A DNA stretch of 64,000 bases from Dimargaris cristalligena (taxonomy: Eukaryota > Kickxellomycota > Dimargaritomycetes > Dimargaritales > Dimargaritaceae): assembly GCA_027576995.1 (NCBI GenBank), contig JANBQC010000025.1:35904-99903 (forward strand). Direction: 5' to 3'. Below the pieces are notes generated by a model. That model made no database searches. It had not been told where the DNA came from and was given only the letters and a program-made list of their open reading frames with translations. The position numbers and the translations under genes are program-made. How positions within the stretch are numbered: the stretch's first letter is position 1; the number at the start of each line of letters is the position of its first letter. Of this stretch, positions 12,205 to 22,891 are shown piece after piece.

Positions 12205-12556
12205 ACAAACAAGTATTATCCGCTATTACTTTGGTCCACTCCATTTAACTTGTGGCCAACGGGGTTAAACATCGGGCGTTCAAGGGAATGTGCAGTTAAA
12301 AAGAACGGTGGCCGTTTATTTCCCAGCGGGCTGTGAATGTCGATTAATGCAGGTGGTACATAATAGCAAGGTTTGCGATAAATCGCCATAGTTGAATAAA
12401 AGCGGACGGACAGGATAATTACGATTCAGAAAATGATGGAGGATGAAAGGGCCCGGGGGCCGAATGTAGGTGGTGGACATAATGATAAGTGACGTATGGT
12501 ACATGGGTAGGACGCTTGTAAAGGGGACAGCCGGGGCCGTGGTGTTTGGCTAACCC

Positions 12557-14041
12557 TCACGGCGATGTGCCTTCGGGGGACGTTACCGGGGTCTCCTCGG
12601 GACTCGACTGTCGAGACTGGGTGAGCATGGGGGTGTTTGGATCGGAGAGTCGATGACCCAGGGTTGAGCCGGGCAGCGATAGGGATAGGGTGGGGGGACT
12701 CATGCTAGCACTCGGCGAGTCCGTTGAAGGCGGTTGGTGGGTGGACTTGGCTCTGCGCAACTCTTCACGAATTTCCTTGAACTCATGTGGCTGTCGCTTC
12801 GGGCCGTGGTTTTGCATAGAGATGTGGGAGTTAAGATGGTTAAGGGTACCGTACCCCTTGGTGCACCCTTCGTAATTGCACACGTAGACCCGTTCGATTT
12901 CATCGTATTTACGACGGGGGCGTTTCTTAGTGTTGATGCCTCCGGTGGAAACGAATGAAAACACCTTGGTGTGCTCGTAGGAGTGGGGTCCGGGTTGGCC
13001 GTATGAAGTCGACAGGCCGGCACCCCCCACGCTCGCATAAGACACCCCGGGCGATAGAGGCGCCGGATAGGCCGGGGAGGGCGTCGCCATGCCGGAATAG
13101 GGCGGGAGTAATTGGGCCGCCGTGTGGGATCGATGCGGGCGAGTGGGACCGGTTGCTATGGGTCGGGGCGGAAAGTTGGGTCTGGTGGTCGGAGGGGAGG
13201 TCCCTCCCGGATAGACGGGGGGCAGTGGATGGGGGGAAGGCCGCGGGGCGCGGGGGTTGGGCGGTCCACTTAAAGCAGGCGGAGAGCCCGGCCAATACCG
13301 ACTATCAATGGGAGGAAGACGGATCTCCGAAGGCGAGTACGAAGTGGCCCGACCCGCGGCCGGCAGGGGGAGCCGGGGGAAAAGGGGGGCCGACGGACGG
13401 GGGTGGGTCTCCATGGGCCCGGTCGGGGCCGGAAAGGGGGGCGAGGCGGGGCGGGGCGAGAAGGAATAGGGACCTGGGGAAGCCGGCTGCCGGTAAAGCG
13501 GACTATGCTCGGATGGGTTACGGCGCAGGAATTTATGAGGTGAAGTGGGACTCGGTACCCGGTCATCCGAAACGCGGCTAGGTCGCCGGGGGAAGTCGGG
13601 CCAGGCGGATTCCGCGGCACTTCCGTCGAAGCCCGGTGATGGGTGGACTGGGAGTCGCCGGGGTAGGGCAGCTTGAGGAGGGACGGTGTCGGGGGAGACG
13701 CCTCTGAATATCCGGTCAAGGGTCTCGTTGAGGGGCGGTAGTGGAAGGCGGGGTTCAAAGATGTCCGCAGGGCCGGGGGGTGTGGAGGATAGCAAAGAGG
13801 GCTCCGTCAGCCGATTGCCCTGCTCAATGACATCCGAGGGGGGTGCCAACCAAGTGGGCGGCCGGGTGTTGGCTAGGGGCCGCATGATGGCCGATATAGA
13901 AGGGTAGTGCCGGGCGGGGCCCGAAACAAGGTGGGGGCCTAGATTAGGACCGGTCGGGGCGGTTGTTACGGGAGTAATAGAGTGCCCTGTGGATAGATAG
14001 TCGCGTAAAGGAGGTAGTAGAATACCGGTCGGGGGGTCCAA
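12557..14041 (-). CDS. Fungal single C2H2 zinc-finger protein, probable transcription regulator
   Basis: About 490 residues. Most of the N-terminal 340 is Pro/Ser/Thr-rich and probably disordered. A conserved block follows: the basic stretch KKRPRRKYDEIERVYVCNYE and one C2H2 finger of spacing C-x4-C-x12-H-x5-H in CTKGYGTLNHLNSHISMQNH, then GPKRQPHEFKEIREELRRAK. The YGTLNHLN...HGPKR finger with a trailing EFKEIR helix is a recurrent fungal arrangement that I recognise but cannot tie to a named gene. The last 80 residues are Ser/Pro-rich. The 5' end is not settled: the first codon of the clear frame is TTG (DPPTGILLPPLRDYLS), and no in-frame ATG lies just upstream before a stop at about 14153. 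Either a short first exon lies upstream, with acceptor candidates at about 14097 and 13996, or translation starts at the internal Met of MRPLANTRPPTW. Confidence 0.8.
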   Translation of the reverse strand: MDPPTGILLPPLRDYLSTGHSITPVTTAPTGPNLGPHLVSGPARHYPSISAIMRPLANTRPPTWLAPPSDVIEQGNRLTEPSLLSSTPPGPADIFEPRLPLPPLNETLDRIFRGVSPDTVPPQAALPRRLPVHPSPGFDGSAAESAWPDFPRRPSRVSDDRVPSPTSPHKFLRRNPSEHSPLYRQPASPGPYSFSPRPASPPFPAPTGPMETHPRPSAPLFPRLPLPAAGRATSYSPSEIRLPPIDSRYWPGSPPALSGPPNPRAPRPSPHPLPPVYPGGTSPPTTRPNFPPRPIATGPTRPHRSHTAAQLLPPYSGMATPSPAYPAPLSPGVSYASVGGAGLSTSYGQPGPHSYEHTKVFSFVSTGGINTKKRPRRKYDEIERVYVCNYEGCTKGYGTLNHLNSHISMQNHGPKRQPHEFKEIREELRRAKSTHQPPSTDSPSASMSPPTLSLSLPGSTLGHRLSDPNTPMLTQSRQSSPEETPVTSPEGTSP

Positions 14042-17000
14042 AAATAAATATAAAGCGGATAAGGAGGCAAACAGTCAAGATTAATATTACTACAGGGTCT
14101 TTTGCACACAGTTGAACACGAGAGAACTGCTTCGGTCAAATACAATCCTCGATTAATGGTCCATAGAGAGGGTGAGTGAGAGAGCCCGAGAAGCGGAAGG
14201 AAGAGGGAAAGAGGGGTTAGTGGCCAAGGCCAGGGTGTAGGACAGGCGCTTATTTGGAGCAGGGATAACGAGCCAAATAAAAATGCCGAAAGGTCAGTTG
14301 TTGACTGAAGGGGCTTCGCCGACTGAGTTAGGTTTAGGGTTATGTGAGTTGGCAGGCAACTAGTGGGTTTAAGTACTTGGAGCAGGTTATTCCGGATACT
14401 AAACGCACTTGCCCTGGACCATTGCGCCCGTTACAGAGCTAACCCTCCCCTCCTCCTCCCCCTGCAGCGGTCGGCTCGGGGACTATTCAGGAAGGCTGAA
14501 CGGGGTGGAGATGGAGAGTTCCGTAACTCGTTGACTGTTCCCTTCGGTTTTCACCAGACCAAAAATCAGTAGGGAGAGGGGGTTCCGACTGACAGGGCAT
14601 CTCCCTCTATGGCTCAGCTGCTCCTTAGTCTCGATGGGAAGTGCGCATTGACACTAGTGTGCAACGAGCCTTTGGGGGTTAGACGAAGGTACCGGGCTAT
14701 ATTTTTAACCAAATCGGGCGAACGAGAATTCGCCCTGGGCTATTAATAAGGGAATGGGGAAAACCAGCAGACCTAGTCCATCGAGGGACAAGAGGCCCCG
14801 GCTGGGTTCGGGACACCCCGGCGATGCCGTCTAAAAGGGCACCATTATACCAGCACAAGGGGGTCGCGAATGGTGGGGATTGGGATTCTGTCGAGCTGTG
14901 AAAGAGGCGGAGTGACTGGGGCAGACATCAACCGGCCCGGTCGGCTGTCATTCATTCGGACCTAATGGCTTCTCACAAAGGAGATTATAGTCCCGTAATC
15001 CCCGGTTAGACCACGGTGCTTTAGAGCGCGAGTCTGTGGTTGCAGAAGGTGGACTGCAGTGTTTGGAAGCCACACCACATTTGCGGGTGTGGTGAGGCAA
15101 ACAGAGAAAAACACGGCCCCGTGTGGCTCTCGCCTAGCCAGCGAGCACCCATCGTTTACCAAATGACCGGTGGAAGCATAATTTAAGGCGCCGTTGTTTA
15201 CGGGAACACGCTGGGAAGCCAGTCCAGCGGCGTCATCAGGAACTAAATGCCGGAGATGTGACGAAGTGGGGAGCATCTACCCCTCTTTCGTTCTCTTTCC
15301 GTCACTCTCCCCCTCTCAAATCCGAAAAGGACCAAAGGCCTGGTCCAATACGATGGCCACCACCAGCCTCTATCCCGCTCGGGATCATCGCATTTGATGC
15401 TATAATTACACATCACTATATATAATAAATAAAAGGGTCACTTACAAGGATGGGCCAACGGCGGGGGGGGCGACGAAGATTGGGGATGGTCTGGGAGGCC
15501 AGGTGGCTGTTCGGGGGGCAGTCCACGTTTGCCGTGGGCCATTACAGAGCCGGTCAAGGGCGATTAAACGGTAACTAGAATTAAAAGTGCGAAATAGGGG
15601 GAAACAGAGGGACAGGGGCGACGAGGGTTGGTTCTGGGCCATTGGTACCTTCTTCTTAGGAAGCCAGGCGGGGCGGTGAAGTGGGCGCGCGCACTAATGG
15701 ATACACATACACACAGACAGACAGACAGACAGAGACTGTCACCCGTACAAGAATAACGAGAGAGGGAGAGCGGCGCACACGGAGGCGGCGCGGCACTCTA
15801 AACAAATAGAACTGGGGGACGGTGCCCGTAGAAGCGACGGTACAACGAAAAAAATGGGGCAGGAAAGGAGGGCTCTAATAAGGGTATTGGGGGCACGCAA
15901 ATGATGATAAAAAAGCGAAACGGGGGAGCGGGGATCGCCCTGGGGTGAGCAGGGCTGGTCTAATTATAGAGATTGAATAAAAATACCGGACTGAATGAAC
16001 CAAATAAGTCGAGGACTAGTGAGAGAAGGGCGATCGATTTGGCAGCCATAAAAACACACACACACACATCCACATCCACAGAAAGAGAGAGCGAGAGAAA
16101 GAGGTAGCGACTGCAGGCGTCCAACTACAATACGCCTAGAGTGCTTCGGAAACCGTGGTCGAACCAAACGAGTCAACTGACGGAGAAGACGATGGAGTCA
16201 ACGAAGAAGGACGAAGCCAGGTAAGAGGGTTCGGGTGCGCTCGGGCCGAATATAAACTAGAACCTGTCCAAGCCGACGGACGGTTAGGTTAGGGTGGGCT
16301 CGATGTATGGCACTGCCAGAAAAGAAATCCGGCAAACTAGGGGGGAATAGAAAAGAGGTGGTGACGGAGGCAGGGGGGCAGTAGGCTGAAATTAGACTGG
16401 CCAGAAGAGCAGCAAAGGGGGGAGGTATACAGCGGAGGAGGCGGGATGTGGCACTAACGCAGCAGGGAATGTCTAAATGAGCCTAGTCACCACCTGCAGC
16501 CGCGCGGGATTGAATGGAACCAAGTGCGGGAATCCCCAGCACAATAGACGAGGACTAAACGGGGCGTCGGTTGGGGCCGGCAGACTAAGGCAATTGGGGA
16601 CTAATTGGCCGCAACGAGCCAAGACTATACTAAAAGGCAGCGAACGCGTCAATAGCGTAGAAGATATACAAAATAGGGGTTAGGGTGGAATTGCGAGTGG
16701 ATGGGGGCCGGTTTAAATGCCCTTTAGAGGGAGGGAGATGCACTGGGTCAGTTGCTGCAAGGCAGACGGACTGGGGAATCCTCTGCTCTGACGCCGGCTG
16801 TCTCGTCGCGTGAAGGGTTCATTTGACTTGACTATATCCGCTAGTCAGTCACTGTGCGAGGCTAACCCTCGGGGTGATGCAATCTCAGGGAGCCCGGCTT
16901 AATCCATTTAGCCTTTTGGTGGACCCGTTGGCTGATAAATTGGCCTTGTAATGGAGCTAACCCTAAAAGCTGAAAGCGTTTGGGTCCCCGATCCAGGCCG

Positions 17001-20000
17001 CTGCTTCATTATCGGGATGCCTCTCCCCCCTGGGCAATAGTAAGTAGTAGATTTAGTGAGGGAGATCCTGCGGCTGGCTAATGAATGAATGGACGAAGTC
17101 AACTGGTTCTCCTCTTCCACCCGTTAGCATGGTAAAAGGGGGACAGCCGCCGGTCTTTGTTGATCAGCCGGCGCCCCGCTGAAGTAACCCCATCGACTCC
17201 ACCAGAGGCCACTGCCATTAGCCGCGTTATACTTTATTTCCCTAAAATGTTTATTTGTACTGTATCCCATTGTCGACAAGCTCGGTCCAGCCTTCTCTCA
17301 CGACTATGCTTCCGTACACACATCTCCCCCTGCCCGCTGCTAGTCTCTCAACATACCCCCCCCTAGTGCTCCTATCCAACCCTCCGGTACCGTAGCATCA
17401 TGTATCCGCCCAGTATGAGAGGCGGAGCTGTAAGCACTCCTCCCCTTGTCAACCTAGCCGGGGTGTACCGCCCACACCCGCCCCTCAGCAGCGGCTGTGC
17501 CATGGCGGGGGCAACGGTCGAACGGACCACAATCGCAGGCAGTAGTGTCGACTCCGCCAGCAACGGCCCTGTTCACAGCCTAACCCCTCCCCCTCTCCTC
17601 CCGGGTACCTACCATATGAAGGACGGGAGAGCGGCGAGAATCGTCTGCATAAGCGACATTGTGCGTTCCCAATTGAACCAGACGGGCAGCTGCTCTGGTT
17701 GATGCGTATTACTGCATACGAATGGCCCTCTCTGCTCCATGTCATCCCATGCAGCTTCGGCAGCCCTGTGAAATGCCAAATGAGACGAGTCCAGAAAGAC
17801 GGAGGCGGTGTGGGTGGAAGGGGGGAACATAAACCACCCCCATCCATACACAAGCCGGTGTCGTTTTGGTGAGGGAAGTGAATGGTAGAGGAGGAGGGAT
17901 TAGGTAGGCTACGCCGATTGTCGCGGGGTTCCACTACCGAAGGGCGTGTAAAAGGGTTCCGACGGTCCAACCCTCTATAGCCCACTGATGAGCAGCCTGT
18001 ACCGCCATTACTCTGAATAATCCTCTCTCAAAGCACACTTTGGTTCGTGACGGGCCCTCGACCGCATGGGGCTCGCCAAGCTTATCTAGAGGCCTGGCGG
18101 GTAAACAAAGGGTGGCTTATGGGGCAGTGTTGCCATCATACGCCCTGATTGTGGCTGGTGGGAGGGACAATCGGCAGGATTGGCACGGTAGAGGTGACCC
18201 GGTCACCACACCATTAAAACCATATCCGTGTCCCTACTATAATCCCCCTTCGTCCTAGTTTACGTGTTGCTGGAGAAGGGACGCGATGGCCTTGGACCCA
18301 GCTCATTCTCCTGGTCTGCACGGAGCTGACGGAACCGTTGCACTCTAGGGGGGTTGGTATTCGCCTGGTTTCCGTTCATTTCCGATGCTTTCCTTAGAGT
18401 CGGATAGATAGTGGCTAGGGCCGTCTATAGCTACATGAAACTGCACGGAAAAGATGCCGAGGCCCCTTCCATCCCCCACAGGCACCGGCTATAGGGAATA
18501 AGGTGAAGGGGCCGAGTCGCTGCCAGGTCAGATGTCACCTCGCACCTTAGGATCATGTAGGTTCGTCTCTGATCCCCCACTAAACCGTACCTAGCCAACT
18601 CCCTTCCTCGTCTAATTAACTGAAGACCTCCACCACGTGAGTGTGAAACTACTCCGAAGGTGAGAACGTTGACGTGGCGCCCTCTAGCAAATGGGGTACT
18701 CTCTCATAGATCACTCCCCCCCTTAAACGAATGCTCTCGATGCCTCCCCAACTGCCATGGCCCCCCCACCGTCACTAACCATACAGAAGCAGTAGTAGTA
18801 AACCCTAGGGCAGGGGGAATCCACCCACTTTTCATTTCGGGTGCAGTAGAGACGGCCATCATCATCATCTTCTTCTTCACAACAATAGCAAGAAGGCATC
18901 ACTAGCATTAGCCCTTGGAAACAAGTCAATGTATCCTCTTTGTATCCCTCTCCCATCTCTTTTACATTCCCATGTAGTGCTGAGTCATTAATATGAGTCG
19001 TTTATCCATGTAGGGGGATCTAGGTAAGCGGTGTAGTACGTGTAGTCTAAATTAATAGGGATCCGCTGGGTGCTTCGATTCAGCTGTAAATCATCCCCCA
19101 CCCCTGACACGGCCAGCTACTTTCGGCCGCCAAGATGAATGTCATTGACCCCGTGTTCGAGAGACCACATAGATCCTTTTCATAACACTGACTGGTCCCC
19201 CCTCCCCACCGAAGCTCGAGTAAGCGGGACCTAATCAGTGAATATGACGAACGGCTGCAAGTAAATTGCATTCACCTTCGGAAAATCAAACCACTGACTA
19301 GAAAGAACCCCGGTCCATTAGGATAAGCTCCGTGACAATTGTCCGCCAGGGAAGTAAACCCTAAATCAGCTGGGAGGACACACCTGAAGGGCGAGTGTGC
19401 GAGGGTAGGAGGGATCTCTCCTCCGGTCGGTAAATTTCTAGAATCAAGTAGCTGGAGGTTCACCACCATGAGCATCGGCAGGGCATCTCGGCCTATGGAC
19501 TAGCCCCGTTTGGAATAACCCCAACTGGTCTAAGCTCTTGTGAGGAATACGCCTTGCTGGCCACCTCATTCGAGAAATAATTTCTGATGCACACTACATC
19601 ACTATCACTGTACCATCCCCCCCATTCGGCCCCGCACAGATGGTCAAAAAGTCACTCGTTATTTGCTCCTGCCACGCTAGTGTGTAGGGCGAGTCCACTC
19701 AGCTGTGCATTGGAAAAGTATAGTTTGGGGGAGATATTGAAATGCAAATGCCGAGTGTTCCGAAGGATTCGCGGGAAGAGAGAAGGGAGAGAGAGGGATA
19801 AAGTTCTTCAGCAAGACGCGAACCCTGGGTGGCTAATACCAAGCGATGCCGCCTGGTTTCCCACCCCACTCAAAAGGGGGGCCAGTCGCGATCGCTGCGA
19901 GACTTTAGTCGAGTGGATCATTTCATGGCACGATTTGGTCAAGCATAGTTAGTAGTGGGTTGGGGTGGGTGAGGGAGCTCCTGGCTACACTACGCCCATC

Positions 20001-20410
20001 TGGCCCTTTGGGACGGCAATACCAATTGAGGTATCTTGGACCACTGCCCAAGTTCCCACCCGTCGAGTCATTTGGAGGTTCTCTTTAGCCAATTTTGAAA
20101 ATTTGACAAGCCCACAGTCCTAAATATAGTAACTAGTACAGTATTCGCCTAACCCAGGTGGGCCTAGGATCGCCCAGGCGGGAGGGGAACCGCGAATGGG
20201 AGTATCAGAGGACTCGCAGCCCCGTAAATCCAGGCATCACCCAAAATAGATATTCCACATTGGGATAGGTAAAATTCATTGGTGATTGACACATAGACAT
20301 GGACTGAGACCCCCAAAGGGAAGAGAATAAAGAACAACGAGCGCGGTGACCTAAAACACGGCCCCGAAGCTATACCGCCATGACATGAAACCACAGGTGG
20401 TTGGAGTTAG
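14042..20410. other. 6.4 kb region without a convincing gene
   Basis: The upstream side of the C2H2 gene. It contains GA-rich purine strand, (ACAG)n at 15713-15734, (CA)n at about 16053-16067, and several TTAGGG/CTAACCC boxes (about 14333, 14440, 16679, 16861, 16955). A possible minus exon at 15446-15642 ends in a GTAAGT donor and lies after a PKKKVP run, but no partner exon is clear. A possible plus exon start lies at 16191 (MESTKKDEA then GTAAGA). Overlapping open frames at 17400-17985 on both strands have no family signal. Long untranslated exons, non-coding RNA or decayed sequence are all possible. Confidence 0.4.
15713..15734. repeat. (ACAG)n microsatellite
   Basis: Tetranucleotide run of about five units, preceded by CA-rich sequence. 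Confidence 0.9.
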
Positions 20411-22189
20411 TTAGCCCGGGTTACGGTACACGACATATGCATAGGTAGCCGCAATGAGGGCCAGCGTCGAAGTAGCCCATAGCCCAATTGCCATTGCGGA
20501 CGTGGATGGGGGGAGTGGTCGTTGTGAACGAGTACGGCGCGGGTTTTTACGGGTGCGGCGGGGGGTTGAAGGTAGGTCAGAGATGGAGGGGTTAGTTCCA
20601 GTCGAGGTACTGATGATTAAGTAGCTGTCCAGTGAACGACGGCATAGCAGAGACATCCACCATGGGAGATGGCAGGGGTGAAGGTGGTGTCGGTCCGTTA
20701 TTCCCCACGCCATTCGTGCCAGTAGCCCCGTCCCAACGCCAAAGAATCCGCCCCACGAATAAACGATAAACCAAAACAGATACAATGTAGCGGTGGTCAA
20801 TAGAGAGGCCTTCATTGGCGAAATGGGGTGGGTCGGAGGGTGGCCGGGGGCAGTGGTATCTAGCGTCTAGAGTCAAGGAGCACATACGATTCTCGGAGGT
20901 ATAAAATAAACATGTGAACTTACCCAAAGGTGGATTTGATACTCTGCCAATAGAACTGGTGCCAGTTGCTCTTGGTCTGGTCTTCGTCACCCACCGGCAC
21001 CCCCGTCTGGCGGAGGTGCAAGCGTACTCCACTCTCAGTCTGGTCCAGATCGATGCTCACTTGGGAGTAGTAGCCCTGGGGCCAGCTGGACAAGCGCCAC
21101 TTTTGCTTAATACTGCGGCTGGGTTCCAGCTGCTCGTTTTCACCCGTCACATTGCCCCCGAAAAAGGAGAAGCGGCCACCGACACGAGCCTCGAACTGGG
21201 GCGCCGATCGGGTCCACGCGGCGATGCGGGCCGGGTCCGTCAGGGTAGTGTACAGCTCGGCCGCACTGGTTACGAACTCGACGGTTTCGTCCACGGTCAC
21301 CGTATTGGTCACCGCAACTGGGGCGGCGCCGCCCGATGAGCCGGCGGATGGGGCCTTGACCGAGGTGGGCTCGTGGGCCGGCTTGGCCACGCGCGGCATG
21401 GCCGGGGGGGTAGGAGTGCCCAGCTGATCGGGGTCAATATACACGTCCTTTCGGTGGGATTCAATCAGGTCACCACGGAAGGCAGCTAGGCGCTCACGCA
21501 GAACCTGGGTTAGTTGTTTGCGCACCACTTCTTTGATTTCCCGCTTCTCTCGAGTTTCAGCGGTAATGGTGATATCGAACACATAGTCGCTAGTGTCGGC
21601 ATCATGGGTCACCTCAGGGATGTGGATGGAACCGGCAGCCTCGGTACCATCCGGGCCCGTGCCTGGTGGTGCGGAAGTGTGAAGGAACAATTAGGGCATG
21701 TGGTGCGGCAAAGGGGTTTTAGTCGGGGCAGATAAAAGGGTTATAGGGCAAGGAACGCCCACAACTCAATCGCTTATAGCAAATCAAAATACTCCAAAAA
21801 AAAACGGGACTGGGTTTACCAACGTACCTGACCAATTCAACTTGATTTCCAAGTCGAAGATGGTAATGACCTTGCCCTTGCGCTGGTTCAGATCGCAGTC
21901 GCCGGTAACGCTGGTCACATCCTCCGTCGTGACGTGATAGCCATTATAGTCTACAGCAACATTGGCTAGCCTGTCCTTGAAGTAGCTCTTGGCCCAGTTG
22001 ATGCAGTTTTTGTCGGTCCAATGCCTAGCCGTATGGGGAATGAGGCCGGCCAGTATAAGTGGGTGGTGTGAGTGACGGGTTAATCCTGAAGCAATAGCAG
22101 CGACTCGCCGCTGACCTGGGTCGAATTCCGTCTGCGAGTAACTTCGGAGCTTAGGCTTACCAATTGTTGACGTTCTTCCAGTTCGACAT
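20411..22189 (-). CDS. AHA1: Activator of Hsp90 ATPase (AHA1), possibly tail-anchored
   Basis: Co-chaperone that stimulates the Hsp90 ATPase. Minus-strand exons: 22189-22161 (MSNWKNVNN...), 22024-21828 and 21662-20924, joined in phase across two introns. The N-domain shows NWHWTDKNCINWAKSYF and GDCDLNQRKGKVITIFDLEI, the site that contacts the Hsp90 middle domain. The middle/C-terminal AHSA1 domain runs from VDETVEFVTSAAELY to WHQFYWQSIKSTFG. After this point (residue 321) a GTAAGT donor at 20923 both ends exon 3 and would make a TAA stop if unspliced. Splicing to an acceptor at 20625-20626 adds exon 20624-20411 and gives 392 residues. The added tail carries RRTRKNPRRTRSQR and a hydrophobic segment (about residues 366-388), a tail-anchor pattern. 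The AHA1 core is certain; the tail is a hypothesis, and a separate small membrane-protein gene in the same frame is the alternative. Confidence 0.85.
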
Positions 22190-22891
22190 GATAGATACGT
22201 AATGCAATGGGTAGGGTTGGGGGATAAATAAGGCACCAAAGGGGTAAGATTCAGAGAGTAGGTAAAATGGATGAATATTGCGAAAGACACGCCTAAATGC
22301 ATTTAATGTGGTATGGGTCAATGGGGACGGGGGGCTGAAACAATCCCCCTTTCTACAAGCTGGCTTATATTTTGGCTGTGGCGGGCCACCCATCCACCTA
22401 CCTCCCACCTTTATCAAGCCCCCCCCCCCCACACTAGCCATCGTATTTTCCAGAAACATGGGCGCAGAGCCCCTTCCCCACTGGTCAAAATTACTTCCGC
22501 CCTGCCCTTTTTTGGTATACACGAGCCCATTGGTGGCAAGAGAGGAGAAGGGGTGGGTAGCCAAATAAGAAGAATAATAAAAAAACACTGTGGGACTATG
22601 ATGTACCTACTGTTTCGTTGCTAGCGGGATCCAAATTCCATTGCTTCTAGCTTTGTTCCAGCAACTGAGCCGATTAATGATCCATTATACCGTTTTACCT
22701 CAAAGGACCTTTATTTGTTAGTGGTTCCGGCGAATGGTAATAATAATAAAAAGACACGAATACAGGGTGCGGCTAGATAATGGTCTGGGGAAACATATTG
22801 GCGTAGAAGGAGGTGGGCAGCCAAGCAGTACATTGTCTAATGTGAGAGTAACCTAGTAGATCGCATTGCTATCGGGTTAGGCGAGCGGATA
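22190..22891. other. Intergenic, AHA1 promoter side
   Basis: Lies between the AHA1 start and the MIO 3' end, both minus strand. It holds a C run at about 22421 and AATAATAAAA runs at about 22570 and 22740. Overlapping open frames at 22157-22624 have no family signal. Confidence 0.5.

Noticed and set aside
15446..15642. Possible exon after a PKKKVP nuclear-signal-like run, ending in GTAAGT
   Set aside because: No downstream exon with coding character at a normal intron distance; reported only as context for the C2H2 gene.
17400..17985. Overlapping 100- and 166-residue open frames on both strands
   Set aside because: They shadow each other, are Pro/Arg/Ser-rich by composition and show no motif.
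20411..20815. Independent 134-residue two-helix membrane protein
   Set aside because: Its first half overlaps the probable AHA1 intron. The C-terminal half is better explained as an AHA1 tail exon, though this is not settled.
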